Assembly (NCBI GenBank): GCA_030268105.1
Contig: BSDZ01000078.1
Span: 7,077,501-7,141,500 of the forward strand
Source of the DNA: Volvox africanus
Taxonomy: Eukaryota; Chlorophyta; Chlorophyceae; Chlamydomonadales; Volvocaceae
Reading direction: 5' to 3'
Length of the DNA: 64,000 bases
Numbering within the stretch: the stretch's first letter is position 1; each line of letters starts with the position of its first letter. The position numbers were made by a program, and so were the translations under genes. The notes beneath the pieces are model-generated. The model saw nothing but the letters and a program-made list of their open reading frames with translations. It did not search any database and was not told where the DNA came from. Positions 35,901 to 47,400 of this stretch are shown here, in pieces.

Positions 35901-38183
35901 GCTACACCAACGGAATTGAAACGGGTACGTCATTATACGGGATCGAGTCTGAATGGGAAAAATGGTATGTAGATACCTTCGCGACTGCCATCATGACAGC
36001 CACATGCACCGTCACCACGGCCACATGCACCGTCACCGCTACCGCCTTCACCACCGCCACCACGGCGACCGACGCCAAGACCGCCAACACCGCCTCCATC
36101 GCCGCCGTACCGCCATGTCCGCCCCCACAGCCATCATGGCCACCAACGCTGTAAGTATCCTGGGGTATCTACGGGTAGTGCTCATTATTGGACCTTATAC
36201 TGACATTTTTCGATTTGGCCTTTGCAGGCGGACACAACAGAGATACACCAATGAAATGAAAACAGGTACGTAATAGTCCGGGATTTAATCTCAATGGTGG
36301 CACCTGCATTTTGATACCTTGCTCAACGGAGGGATAACATTAGGGTTAAGTATCGGTGCCGTACCTACTTCCCTCCCGATCTCACTCCCTCCCTCCCGTG
36401 TGCCCTCTCTTTCCCCCTTCTCCCCCCCCCTCGTTGTCGACGAGCTACACCAACGGAATTGAAACGGGTACGTCATTATACGGGATCGAGTCTGAATGGG
36501 AAAAAATGGTATGTAGATACCTTCGCGACTGCCATCATGACAGCCACATGCACCGTCACCACGGCCACATGCACCGTCACCGCTACCGCCTTCACCACCG
36601 CCACCACGGCGACCGACGCCAAGACCGCCAACACCGCCTCCATCGCCGCCGTACCGCCATGTCCGCCCCCACAGCCATCATGGCCACCAACGCTGTAAGT
36701 ATCCTGGGGTATCTACGGGTAGTGCTCATTATTGGACCTTATACTGACATTTTTCGATTTGGCCTTTGCAGGCGGACACAACAGAGATACACCAATGAAA
36801 TGAAAACAGGTACGTAATAGTCCGGGATTTAATCTCAATGGTGGCACCTGCATTTTGATACCTTGCTCAACTGAGGGATAACATTAGGGTTAAGTATCGG
36901 TGCCGTACCTACTTCCCTCCCGATCTCACTCCCTCCCTCCCGTGTGCCCTCTCTTTCTCCCTCTCCCACCCCCGTTGTCGGCGAGCTACGCCAACGGAAT
37001 TGAAACGGGTACGTCATTATACGGGATCGAGTCTGAATGGGAAAAATGGTATGTAGATACCTTCGCGACTGCCATCATGACAGCCACCATCGCCACCGCC
37101 CAATGTAGGTAGAAAGGGAGGGAGGGAGGGCGGGAGGGAGATTGGGTGGGCGGTCGGAAGGACGGAGGGAGGGAGGGAGAGAGGCCACCATTCCCACCAT
37201 CGCCACCGCCGCCACCACGGCCACATACACCGTCACCGCTACCGCCTTCACCACCGCCACCACGGCGACCGACGCCAAGACCGCCAACATCGCCTCCATC
37301 GCCGCCGTACCGCCATGTCCGCCCCCACAGCCATCATGGCCACCAACGCTGTAAGTATCCTGGGGTATCTACGGGTAGTGCTCATTATTGGACCTTATAC
37401 TGACATTTTTCGATTTGGCCTTTGCAGGCGGACACAACAGAGATACACCAATGAAATGAAAACAGGTACGTAATAGTCCGGGATTTAGTCTCAATGGTGG
37501 CACCTGCATTTTGATACCTTGCTCAACTGAGGGATAACATTAGGGTTAAGTATCGGTGCCGTACCTACTTCCCTCCCGATCTCACTCCCTCCCTCCAGTG
37601 TACCCTCCTTTTCACCCTTCTCACCCCCCCTCGTTGTCGGCGAGCTACACCAACGGAATTGAAACGGGTACGTCATTATACGGGATCGAGTCTGAATGGG
37701 AAAAATGGTATGTAGATACCTTCGCGACTGCCATCATGACAGCCACATGCACCGTCACCACGGCCACATGCACCGTCACCGCTACCGCCTTCACCACCGC
37801 CACCACGGCGACCGACGCCAAGACCGCCAACACCGCCTCCATCGCCGCCGTACCGCCATGTCCGCCCCCACAGCCATCATGGCCACCAACGCTGTAAGTA
37901 TCCTGGGGTATCTACGGGTAGTGCTCATTATTGGACCTTATACTGACATTTTTCGATTTGACCTTTGCAGGCGGACACAACAGAGATACACCAATGAAAT
38001 GAAAACAGGTACGTAATAGTCCGGGATTTAATCTCAATGGTGGCACCTGCATTTTGATACCTTGCTCAACTGAGGGATAACATTAGGGTTAAGTATCGGT
38101 GCCGTACCTACTTCCCTCCCGATCACACTCCCTCCCTCCCGTGTGCCCTCCTTTTCCCCCTTCTCCCCCCCCCTCGTTGTTAG

Positions 38184-39563
38184 GCATGATGGTGGTGCTT
38201 TGGTGGTGGCGGTGGTGGTGGCGATGGCGTTCGTGGAGTCGTCGGTGAAAAGGTAAGTATCGGTGCCGTACCTACTTCCCTCCCGATCTCACTCCCTCCC
38301 TCCCGTGTGCCCTCCTTTTCCCCCTTCTCCCCCCCCCTCGTTGTTAGGCATGATGGTGTTGCTTTGGTGGTGGCGGTGGTGGTGGCGATGGCGTTCTTGG
38401 AGTCGTCGGTGAAAAGGTAAGTATCGGTGCCGTACCTACTTCCCTCCCGATCTCACTCCCTCCCTCCCGTGTGCCCTCCTTTTCCCCCTTCTCCCCCCCC
38501 CTCGTTGTTAGGCATGATGGTGGTGCTTTGGTGGTGGCGGTGGTGGTGGCGATGGCGTTCTTGAAGTCGTCGGTGAAAAGGTAAGTATCGGTGCCGTACC
38601 TACTTCCCTCCCGATCTCACTCCCTCCCTCCCGTGTGCCCTCCTTTTCCCCCTTCTCCCCCCCCCTCGTTGTTAGGCATGATGGTGGTGCTTTGGTGGTG
38701 GCGGTGGTGGTGGCGATGGCGTTCGTGGAGTCGTCGGTGAAAAGGTAAGTATCGGTGCCGTACCTACTTCCCTCCCGATCTCACTCCCTCCCTCCCGTGT
38801 GCCCTCCTTTTCCCCCTTCTCCCCCCCCCTCGTTGTTAGGCATGATGGTGGTGCTTTGGTGGTGGCGGTGGTGGTGGCGATGGCGTTCTTGGAGTCGTCG
38901 GTGAAAAGGTAAGTATCGGTGCCGTACCTACTTCCCTCCCGATCTCACTCCCTCCCTCCCGTGTGCCCTCCTTTTCCCCCTTTCCCCCCCCCCTCGTTGT
39001 TCGGCATGATGGTGGTGCTTTGGTGGTGGCGGTGGTGGTGGCGATGGCGTTCGTGGAGTCGTCGGTGAAAAGGTAAGTATCGGTGCCGTACCTACTTCCC
39101 TCCCGATCTCACTCCCTCCCTCCCGTGTGCCCTCCTTTTCCCCCTTCTCCCCCCCCCTCGTTGTTAGGCATGATGTTGGTGCTTTGGTGGTGGCGGTGGT
39201 GGTGGCGATGGCGTTCTTGAAGTCGTCGGTGAAAAGGTAAGTATCGGTGCCGTACCTACTTCCCTCCCGATCTCACTCCCTCCCTCCCGTGTGCCCTCCT
39301 TTTCCCCCTTTTCCCCCCCCTCGTTGTTAGGCATGATGGTGTTGCTTTGGTGGTGGCGGTGGTGGTGGCGATGGCGTTCGTGGAGTCGTCGGTGAAAAGG
39401 TAAGTATCGGTGCCGTACCTACTTCCCTCCCGATCTCACTCCCTCCCTCCCGTGTGCCCTCCTTTTCCCCCATCTCCCCCCCCCTCGTTGTTAGGCATGA
39501 TGGTGGTGCTTTGGTGGTGGCGGTGGTGGTGGCGATGGCGTTCGTGGAGTCGTCGGTGAAAAG
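38184..39563 (+). repeat. Array II, first block: nine D exon + intron units
   Basis: Nine copies of the 164-bp unit with exon starts near 38184, 38347, 38511, 38676, 38840, 39004, 39168, 39330 and 39495. The copy at 39004 has TTCGG in place of TTAGG and therefore has no AG acceptor. Skipping it would remove 23 codons without a frameshift. Exon substitutions seen are GGT/GTT (Gly/Val), TTG/GTG (Leu/Val) and GAG/AAG (Glu/Lys). Intron C-run and T/C lengths vary. Confidence 0.85.
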
Positions 39564-41281
39564 GTAAGTATCGGTGCCGTACCTATTTCCCTCCCGATCT
39601 CACTCCCTCCCTCCCGTGTGCCCTCCTTTTCCCCCTTCTCCCCCCCCCTCGTTGTCGGCGACCTACACCAACGGAATTGAAACGGGTACGTCATTATACG
39701 GGATCGAGTCTGAATGGGAAAAATGGTATGTAGATACCTTCGCGACTGCCATCATGACAGCCACATGCACCGTCACCACGGCCACATACACCGTCACCGC
39801 TACCGCCTTCACCACCGCCACCACGGCGACCGACGCCAAGACCGCCAACATCGCCTCCATCGCCGCCGTACCGCCATGTCCGCCCCCACAGCCATCATGG
39901 CCACCAACGCTGTAAGTATCCTGGGGTATCTACGGGTAGTGCTCATTATTGGACCTTATACTGACATTTTTCGATTTGGCCTTTGCAGGCGGACACAACA
40001 GAGATACACCAATGAAATGAAAACAGGTACGTAATAGTCCGGGATTTAGTCTCAATGGTGGCACCTGCATTTTGATACCTTGCTCAACGGAGGGATAACA
40101 TTAGGGTTAAGTATCGGTGCCGTACCTACTTCCCTCCCGATCTCACTCCCTCCCTCCCGTGTGCCCTCTCTTTCTCCCTCTCCCACCCCCGTTGTCGGCG
40201 AGCTACGCCAACGGAATTGAAACGGGTACGTCATTATACGGGATCGAGTCTGAATGGGAAAAATGGTATGTAGATACCTTCGCGACTGCCATCATGACAG
40301 CCACATGCACCGTCACCACGGCCACATGCACCGTCACCGCTACCGCCTTCACCACCGCCACCACGGCGACCGACGCCAAGACCGCCAACATCGCCTCCAT
40401 CGCCGCCGTACCGCCATGTCCGCCCCCACAGCCATCATGGCCACCAACGCTGTAAGTATCCTGGGGTATCTACGGGTAGTGCTCATTATTGGACCTTATA
40501 CTGACATTTTTCGATTTGGCCTTTGCAGGCGGACACAACAGAGATACACCAATGAAATGAAAACAGGTACGTAATAGTCCGGGATTTAGTCTCAATGGTG
40601 GCACCTGCATTTTGATACCTTGCTCAACTGAGGGATAACATTAGGGTTAAGTATCGGTGCCGTACCTACTTCCCTCCCGATCTCACTCCCTCCCTCCCGT
40701 GTGCCCTCTCTTTCTCCCTCTCCCACCCCCGTTGTCGGCGAGCTACGCCAACGGAATTGAAACGGGTACGTCATTATACGGGATCGAGTCTGAATGGGAA
40801 AAATGGTATGTAGATACCTTCGCGACTGCCATCATGACAGCCACATGCACCGTCACCACGGCCACATGCACCGTCACCGCTACCGCCTTCACCACCGCCA
40901 CCACGGCGACCGACGCCAAGACCGCCAACATCGCCTCCATCGCCGCCGTACCGCCATGTCCGCCCCCACAGCCATCATGGCCACCAACGCTGTAAGTATC
41001 CTGGGGTATCTACGGGTAGTGCTCATTATTGGACCTTATACTGACATTTTTCGATTTGGCCTTTGCAGGCGGACACAACAGAGATACACCAATGAAATGA
41101 AAACAGGTACGTAATAGTCCGGGATTTAGTCTCAATGGTGGCACCTGCATTTTGATACCTTGCTCAACGGAGGGATAACATTAGGGTTAAGTATCGGTGC
41201 CGTACCTACTTCCCTCCCGATCACACTCCCTCCCTCCCGTGTGCCCTCCTTTTCCCCCTTCTCCCCCCCCCTCGTTGTTAG
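39564..41281 (+). repeat. Array I, second block: three short-type units
   Basis: Three further units with exon C (39765-39915, 40305-40455, 40845-40995), the 77-nt intron, and exon A each time. The first has the GCGACC form, which lacks the exon B acceptor. All three carry the TANI form of exon C. The block is sandwiched between two array II blocks, so the arrays interleave as I-II-I-II. Confidence 0.85.
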
Positions 41282-41350
41282 GCATGATGGTGTTGCTTTG
41301 GTGGTGGCGGTGGTGGTGGCGATGGCGTTCGTGGAGTCGTCGGTGAAAAG
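41282..41350 (+). CDS. Representative repeat exon D (23 codons, hydrophobic)
   Basis: Two frames are closed (TGA at the start in one, at the end in the other). The open one needs phase 2 entry and leaves phase 2, so D exons join to each other indefinitely: HDG(G/V)A, then LVVAVVVAMAF(L/V)E, then SSVKR. Each unit is a 14-residue aliphatic stretch flanked by HDG and a Ser/Lys/Arg hinge. The 23-residue period is in the LRR/solenoid range but the conserved Asn is absent; repeated membrane-inserting or amphipathic helices are alternatives. No known family is recognised. Confidence 0.5.
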
Positions 41351-41445
41351 GTAAGTATCGGTGCCGTACCTACTTCCCTCCCGATCTCACTCCCTCCCTC
41401 CCGTGTGCCCTCCTTTTCCCCCTTCTCCCCCCCCCTCGTTGTTAG
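41351..41445 (+). other. Representative 95-nt array II intron
   Basis: Consensus donor GTAAGT, acceptor TTAG after about 65 nt that are almost entirely C and T. The core from TAAGTATCGGTGCCGTACC to CCCCTCGTTGT is shared, with few differences, with the A-to-C intron of array I. There the first bases are GTTAAG and the core is preceded by ACATTAGG. Donor and acceptor are conserved in nearly all copies; exceptions are the 39004 acceptor and T/C changes in the tract. Confidence 0.6.
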
Positions 41446-44400
41446 GCATGATGGTGTTGCTTTGGTGGTGGCGGTGGTGGTGGCGATGGCGTTCGTGGAG
41501 TCGTCGGTGAAAAGGTAAGTATCGGTGCCGTACCTACTTCCCTCCCGATCTCACTCCCTCCCTCCCGTGTGCCCTCCTTTTCCCCCTTCTCCCCCCCCCT
41601 CGTTGTTAGGCATGATGGTGGTGCTTTGGTGGTGGCGGTGGTGGTGGCGATGGCGTTCGTGGAGTCGTCGGTGAAAAGGTAAGTATCGGTGCCGTACCTA
41701 CTTCCCTCCCGATCTCACTCCCTCCCTCCCGTGTGCCCTCCTTTTCCCCCTTTTCCCCCCCCCTCGTTGTTAGGCATGATGGTGTTGCTTTGGTGGTGGC
41801 GGTGGTGGTGGCGATGGCGTTCTTGGAGTCGTCGGTGAAAAGGTAAGTATCGGTGCCGTACCTACTTCCCTCCCGATCTCACTCCCTCCCTCCCGTGTGC
41901 CCTCCTTTTCCCCCTTCTCCCCCCCCCTCGTTGTTAGGCATGATGGTGGTGCTTTGGTGGTGGCGGTGGTGGTGGCGATGGCGTTCGTGGAGTCGTCGGT
42001 GAAAAGGTAAGTATCGGTGCCGTACCTACTTCCCTCCCGATCTCACTCCCTCCCTCCCGTGTGCCCTCCTTTTCCCCCTTTTCCCCCCCCCCTCGTTGTT
42101 AGGCATGATGGTGTTGCTTTGGTGGTGGCGGTGGTGGTGGCGATGGCGTTCGTGGAGTCGTCGGTGAAAAGGTAAGTATCGGTGCCGTACCTACTTCCCT
42201 CCCGATCTCACTCCCTCCCTCCCGTGTGCCCTCCTTTTCCCCCATCTCCCCCCCCCTCGTTGTTAGGCATGATGGTGTTGCTTTGGTGGTGGCGGTGGTG
42301 GTGGCGATGGCGTTCGTGGAGTCGTCGGTGAAAAGGTAAGTATCGGTGCCGTACCTACTTCCCTCCCGATCTCACTCCCTCCCTCCCGTGTGCCCTCCTT
42401 TTCCCCCTTCTCCCCCCCCCTCGTTGTTAGGCATGATGGTGTTGCTTTGGTGGTGGCGGTGGTGGTGGCGATGGCGTTCGTGGAGTCGTCGGTGAAAAGG
42501 TAAGTATCGGTGCCGTACCTACTTCCCTCCCGATCTCACTCCCTCCCTCCCGTGTGCCCTCCTTTTCCCCCTTCTCCCCCCCCCTCGTTGTTAGGCATGA
42601 TGGTGTTGCTTTGGTGGTGGCGGTGGTGGTGGCGATGGCGTTCTTGGAGTCGTCGGTGAAAAGGTAAGTATCGGTGCCGTACCTACTTCCCTCCCGATCT
42701 CACTCCCTCCCTCCCGTGTGCCCTCCTTTTCCCCCTTCTCCCCCCCCCTCGTTGTTAGGCATGATGGTGGTGCTTTGGTGGTGGCGGTGGTGGTGGCGAT
42801 GGCGTTCGTGGAGTCGTCGGTGAAAAGGTAAGTATCGGTGCCGTACCTACTTCCCTCCCGATCTCACTCCCTCCCTCCCGTGTGCCCTCCTTTTCCCCCT
42901 TTTCCCCCCCCCCTCGTTGTTAGGCATGATGGTGTTGCTTTGGTGGTGGCGGTGGTGGTGGCGATGGCGTTCGTGGAGTCGTCGGTGAAAAGGTAAGTAT
43001 CGGTGCCGTACCTACTTCCCTCCCGATCTCACTCCCTCCCTCCCGTGTGCCCTCCTTTTCCCCCATCTCCCCCCCCCTCGTTGTTAGGCATGATGGTGTT
43101 GCTTTGGTGGTGGCGGTGGTGGTGGCGATGGCGTTCGTGGAGTCGTCGGTGAAAAGGTAAGTATCGGTGCCGTACCTACTTCCCTCCCGATCTCACTCCC
43201 TCCCTCCCGTGTGCCCTCCTTTTCCCCCTTCTCCCCCCCCCTCGTTGTTAGGCATGATGGTGTTGCTTTGGTGGTGGCGGTGGTGGTGGCGATGGCGTTC
43301 GTGGAGTCGTCGGTGAAAAGGTAAGTATCGGTGCCGTACCTACTTCCCTCCCGATCTCACTCCCTCCCTCCCGTGTGCCCTCCTTTTCCCCCTTCTCCCC
43401 CCCCCTCGTTGTTAGGCATGATGGTGTTGCTTTGGTGGTGGCGGTGGTGGTGGCGATGGCGTTCTTGGAGTCGTCGGTGAAAAGGTAAGTATCGGTGCCG
43501 TACCTACTTCCCTCCCGATCTCACTCCCTCCCTCCCGTGTGCCCTCCTTTTCCCCCTTCTCCCCCCCCCTCGTTGTTAGGCATGATGGTGGTGCTTTGGT
43601 GGTGGCGGTGGTGGTGGCGATGGCGTTCGTGGAGTCGTCGGTGAAAAGGTAAGTATCGGTGCCGTACCTACTTCCCTCCCGATCTCACTCCCTCCCTCCC
43701 GTGTGCCCTCCTTTTCCCCCTTCTCCCCCCCCCTCGTTGTTAGGCATGATGGTGGTGCTTTGGTGGTGGCGGTGGTGCTGGCGATGGCGTTCGTGGAGTC
43801 GTCGGTGAAAAGGTAAGTATCGGTGCCGTACCTACTTCCCTCCCGATCTCACTCCCTCCCTCCCGTGTGCCCTCCTTTTCCCCCTTTTCCCCCCCCCTCG
43901 TTGTTAGGCATGATGGTGGTGCTTTGGTGGTGGCGGTGGTGGTGGCGATGGCGTTCGTGGAGTCGTCGGTGAAAAGGTAAGTATCGGTGCCGTACCTACT
44001 TCCCTCCCGATCTCACTCCCTCCCTCCCGTGTGCCCTCCTTTTCCCCCTTCTCCCCCCCCCTCGTTGTTAGGCATGATGGTGGTGCTTTGGTGGTGGCGG
44101 TGGTGGTGGCGATGGCGTTCGTGGAGTCGTCGGTGAAAAGGTAAGTATCGGTGCCGTACCTACTTCCCTCCCGATCTCACTCCCTCCCTCCCGTGTGCCC
44201 TCCTTTTCCCCCTTTTCCCCCCCCCCCTCGTTGTTAGGCATGATGGTGGTGCTTTGGTGGTGGCGGTGGTGGTGGCGATGGCGTTCTTGGAGTCGTCGGT
44301 GAAAAGGTAAGTATCGGTGCCGTACCTACTTCCCTCCCGATCTCACTCCCTCCCTCCCGTGTGCCCTCCTTTTCCCCCTTCTCCCCCCCCCTCGTTGTTA

Positions 44401-47400
44401 GGCATGATGGTGGTGCTTTGGTGGTGGCGGTGGTGGTGGCGATGGCGTTCGTGGAGTCGTCGGTGAAAAGGTAAGTATCGGTGCCGTACCTACTTCCCTC
44501 CCGATCTCACTCCCTCCCTCCCGTGTGCCCTCCTTTTCCCCCTTCTCCCCCCCCCTCGTTGTTAGGCATGATGGTGGTGCTTTGGTGGTGGCGGTGGTGG
44601 TGGCGATGGCGTTCTTGGAGTCGTCGGTGAAAAGGTAAGTATCGGTGCCGTACCTACTTCCTTCCCGATCTCACTCCCTCCCTCCCGTGTGCCCTCCTTT
44701 TCCCCCTTCTCCCCCCCCCTCGTTGTTAGGCATGATGGTGGTGCTTTGGTGGTGGCGGTGGTGGTGGCGATGGCGTTCGTGGAGTCGTCGGTGAAAAGGT
44801 AAGTATCGGTGCCGTACCTACTTCCCTCCCGATCTCACTCCCTCCCTCCCGTGTGCCCTCCTTTTCCCCCTTCTTCCCCCCCCTCGTTGTTAGGCATGAT
44901 GGTGGTGCTTTGGTGGTGGCGGTGGTGGTGGCGATGGCGTTCGTGGAGTCGTCGGTGAAAAGGTAAGTATCGGTGCCGTACCTACTTCCTTCCCGATCTC
45001 ACTCCCTCCCTCCCGTGTGCCCTCCTTTTCCCCCTTCTCCCCCCCCCTCGTTGTTAGGCATGATGGTGGTGCTTTGGTGGTGGCGGTGGTGGTGGCGATG
45101 GCGTTCTTGGAGTCGTCGGTGAAAAGGTAAGTATCGGTGCCGTACCTACTTCCCTCCCGATCTCACTCCCTCCCTCCCGTGTGCCCTCCTTTTCCCCCTT
45201 CTCCCCCCCCCTCGTTGTTAGGCATGATGGTGGTGCTTTGGTGGTGGCGGTGGTGGTGGCGATGGCGTTCTTGGAGTCGTCGGTGAAAAGGTAAGTATCG
45301 GTGCCGTACCTACTTCCCTCCCGATCTCACTCCCTCCCTCCCGTGTGCCCTCCTTTTCCCCCTTCTCCCCCCCCCCTCGTTGTTAGGCATGATGGTGGTG
45401 CTTTGGTGGTGGCGGTGGTGGTGGCGATGGCGTTCGTGGAGTCGTCGGTGAAAAGGTAAGTATCGGTGCCGTACCTATTTCCCCCCCGATCTCACTCCCT
45501 CCCTCCCGTGTGCCCTCCTTTTCCCCCTTCTCCCCCCCCCTCGTTGTTAGGCATGATGGTGTTGCTTTGGTGGTGGCGGTGGTGGTGGCGATGGAGTTCT
45601 TGAAGTCGTCGGTGAAAAGGTAAGTATCGGTGCCGTACCTACTTCCCTCCCGATCTCACTCCCTCCCTCCCGTGTGCCCTCCTTTTCCCCCTTCTCCCCC
45701 CCCCTCGTTGTTAGGCATGATGGTGTTGCTTTGGTGGTGGCGGTGGTGGTGGCGATGGCGTTCGTGGAGTCGTCGGTGAAAAGGTAAGTATCGGTGCCGT
45801 ACCTACTTCCCTCCCGATCTCACTCCCTCCCTCCCGTGTGCCCTCCTTTTCCCCCTTCTCCCCCCCCCCTCGTTGTTAGGCATGATGGTGTTGCTTTGGT
45901 GGTGGCGGTGGTGGTGGCGATGGCGTTCTTGGAGTCGTCGGTGAAAAGGTAAGTATCGGTGCCGTACCTACTTCCCTCCCGATCTCACTCCCTCCCTCCC
46001 GTGTGCCCTCCTTTTCCCCCTTCTCCCCCCCCCTCGTTGTTAGGCATGATGGTGGTGCTTTGGTGGTGGCGGTGGTGCTGGCGATGGCGTTCGTGGAGTC
46101 GTCGGTGAAAAGGTAAGTATCGGTGCCGTACCTACTTCCCTCCCGATCTCACTCCCTCCCTCCCGTGTGCCCTCCTTTTCCCCCTTCTCCCCCCCCCTCG
46201 TTGTTAGGCATGATGGTGGTGCTTTGGTGGTGGCGGTGGTGCTGGCGATGGCGTTCGTGGAGTCGTCGGTGAAAAGGTAAGTATCGGTGCCGTACCTACT
46301 TCCCTCCCGATCTCACTCCCTCCCTCCCGTGTGCCCTCCTTTTCCCCCTTCTCCCCCCCCTCGTTGTTAGGCATGATGGTGGTGCTTTGGTGGTGGCGGT
46401 GGTGGTGGCGATGGCGTTCGTGGAGTCGTCGGTGAAAAGGTAAGTATCGGTGCCGTACCTACTTCCCTCCCGATCTCACTCCCTCCCTCCCGTGTGCCCT
46501 CCTTTTCCCCCTTCTCCCCCCCCCTCGTTGTTAGGCATGATGGTGGTGCTTTGGTGGTGGCGGTGGTGGTGGCGATGGCGTTCGTGGAGTCGTCGGTGAA
46601 AAGGTAAGTATCGGTGCCGTACCTACTTCCCTCCCGATCTCACTCCCTCCCTCCCGTGTGCCCTCCTTTTCCCCCTTCTCCCCCCCCCTCGTTGTTAGGC
46701 ATGATGGTGTTGCTTTGGTGGTGGCGGTGGTGGTGGCGATGGCGTTCTTGGAGTCGTCGGTGAAAAGGTAAGTATCGGTGCCGTACCTACTTCCCTCCCG
46801 ATCTCACTCCCTCCCTCCCGTGTGCCCTCCTTTTCCCCCTTCTCCCCCCCCCTCGTTGTTAGGCATGATGGTGGTGCTTTGGTGGTGGCGGTGGTGGTGG
46901 CGATGGCGTTCGTGGAGTCGTCGGTGAAAAGGTAAGTATCGGTGCCGTACCTACTTCCCTCCCGATCTCACTCCCTCCCTCCCGTGTGCCCTCCTTTTCC
47001 CCCTTCTCCCCCCCCCTCGTTGTTAGGCATGATGGTGTTGCTTTGGTGGTGGCGGTGGTGGTGGCGATGGCGTTCGTGGAGTCGTCGGTGAAAAGGTAAG
47101 TATCGGTGCCGTACCTACTTCCCTCCCGATCTCACTCCCTCCCTCCCGTGTGCCCTCCTTTTCCCCCTTCTCCCCCCCCCTCGTTGTTAGGCATGATGGT
47201 GTTGCTTTGGTGGTGGCGGTGGTGGTGGCGATGGCGTTCTTGGAGTCGTCGGTGAAAAGGTAAGTATCGGTGCCGTACCTACTTCCCTCCCGATCTCACT
47301 CCCTCCCTCCCGTGTGCCCTCCTTTTCCCCCTTCTCCCCCCCCCTCGTTGTTAGGCATGATGGTGGTGCTTTGGTGGTGGCGGTGGTGGTGGCGATGGCG

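Larger units (their letters stand above)
6460..38183 (+). repeat. Array I: tandem 543/656-bp units each holding exons and introns
   Basis: About 53 units plus the founder exon C. Unit starts, measured at one fixed landmark, include 6822, 7365, 8024, 8568, 9224, 9764, 10423, 10966, 11622, 12165, 12708, 13251, 13907, 14450, 15106, 15649 and so on to 37491. Spacing is 540-544 bp (short type) or 656-659 bp (long type). Each unit has exon C, a 77-nt intron, exon A and a long intron containing a C-rich tract and candidate exon B. Units are nearly identical; variation is mostly single substitutions plus A-run and C-run lengths in introns. A single array II exon interrupts the array at 29849. This is a macrosatellite built from a gene segment, not a transposon: I see no terminal repeats or transposase. 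Confidence 0.9.

Noticed and set aside
6822..41114. Hundreds of 60-153-codon unspliced ORFs repeating through array I (His/Arg-rich, Pro-rich, Val/Ala-rich, Gly/Glu-rich)
   Set aside because: They are products of GC-rich low-complexity DNA read in the wrong frames or through introns. The His/Arg frame of exon C hits TGA in exon A after splicing. Minus-strand frames run through the complement of polypyrimidine tracts.
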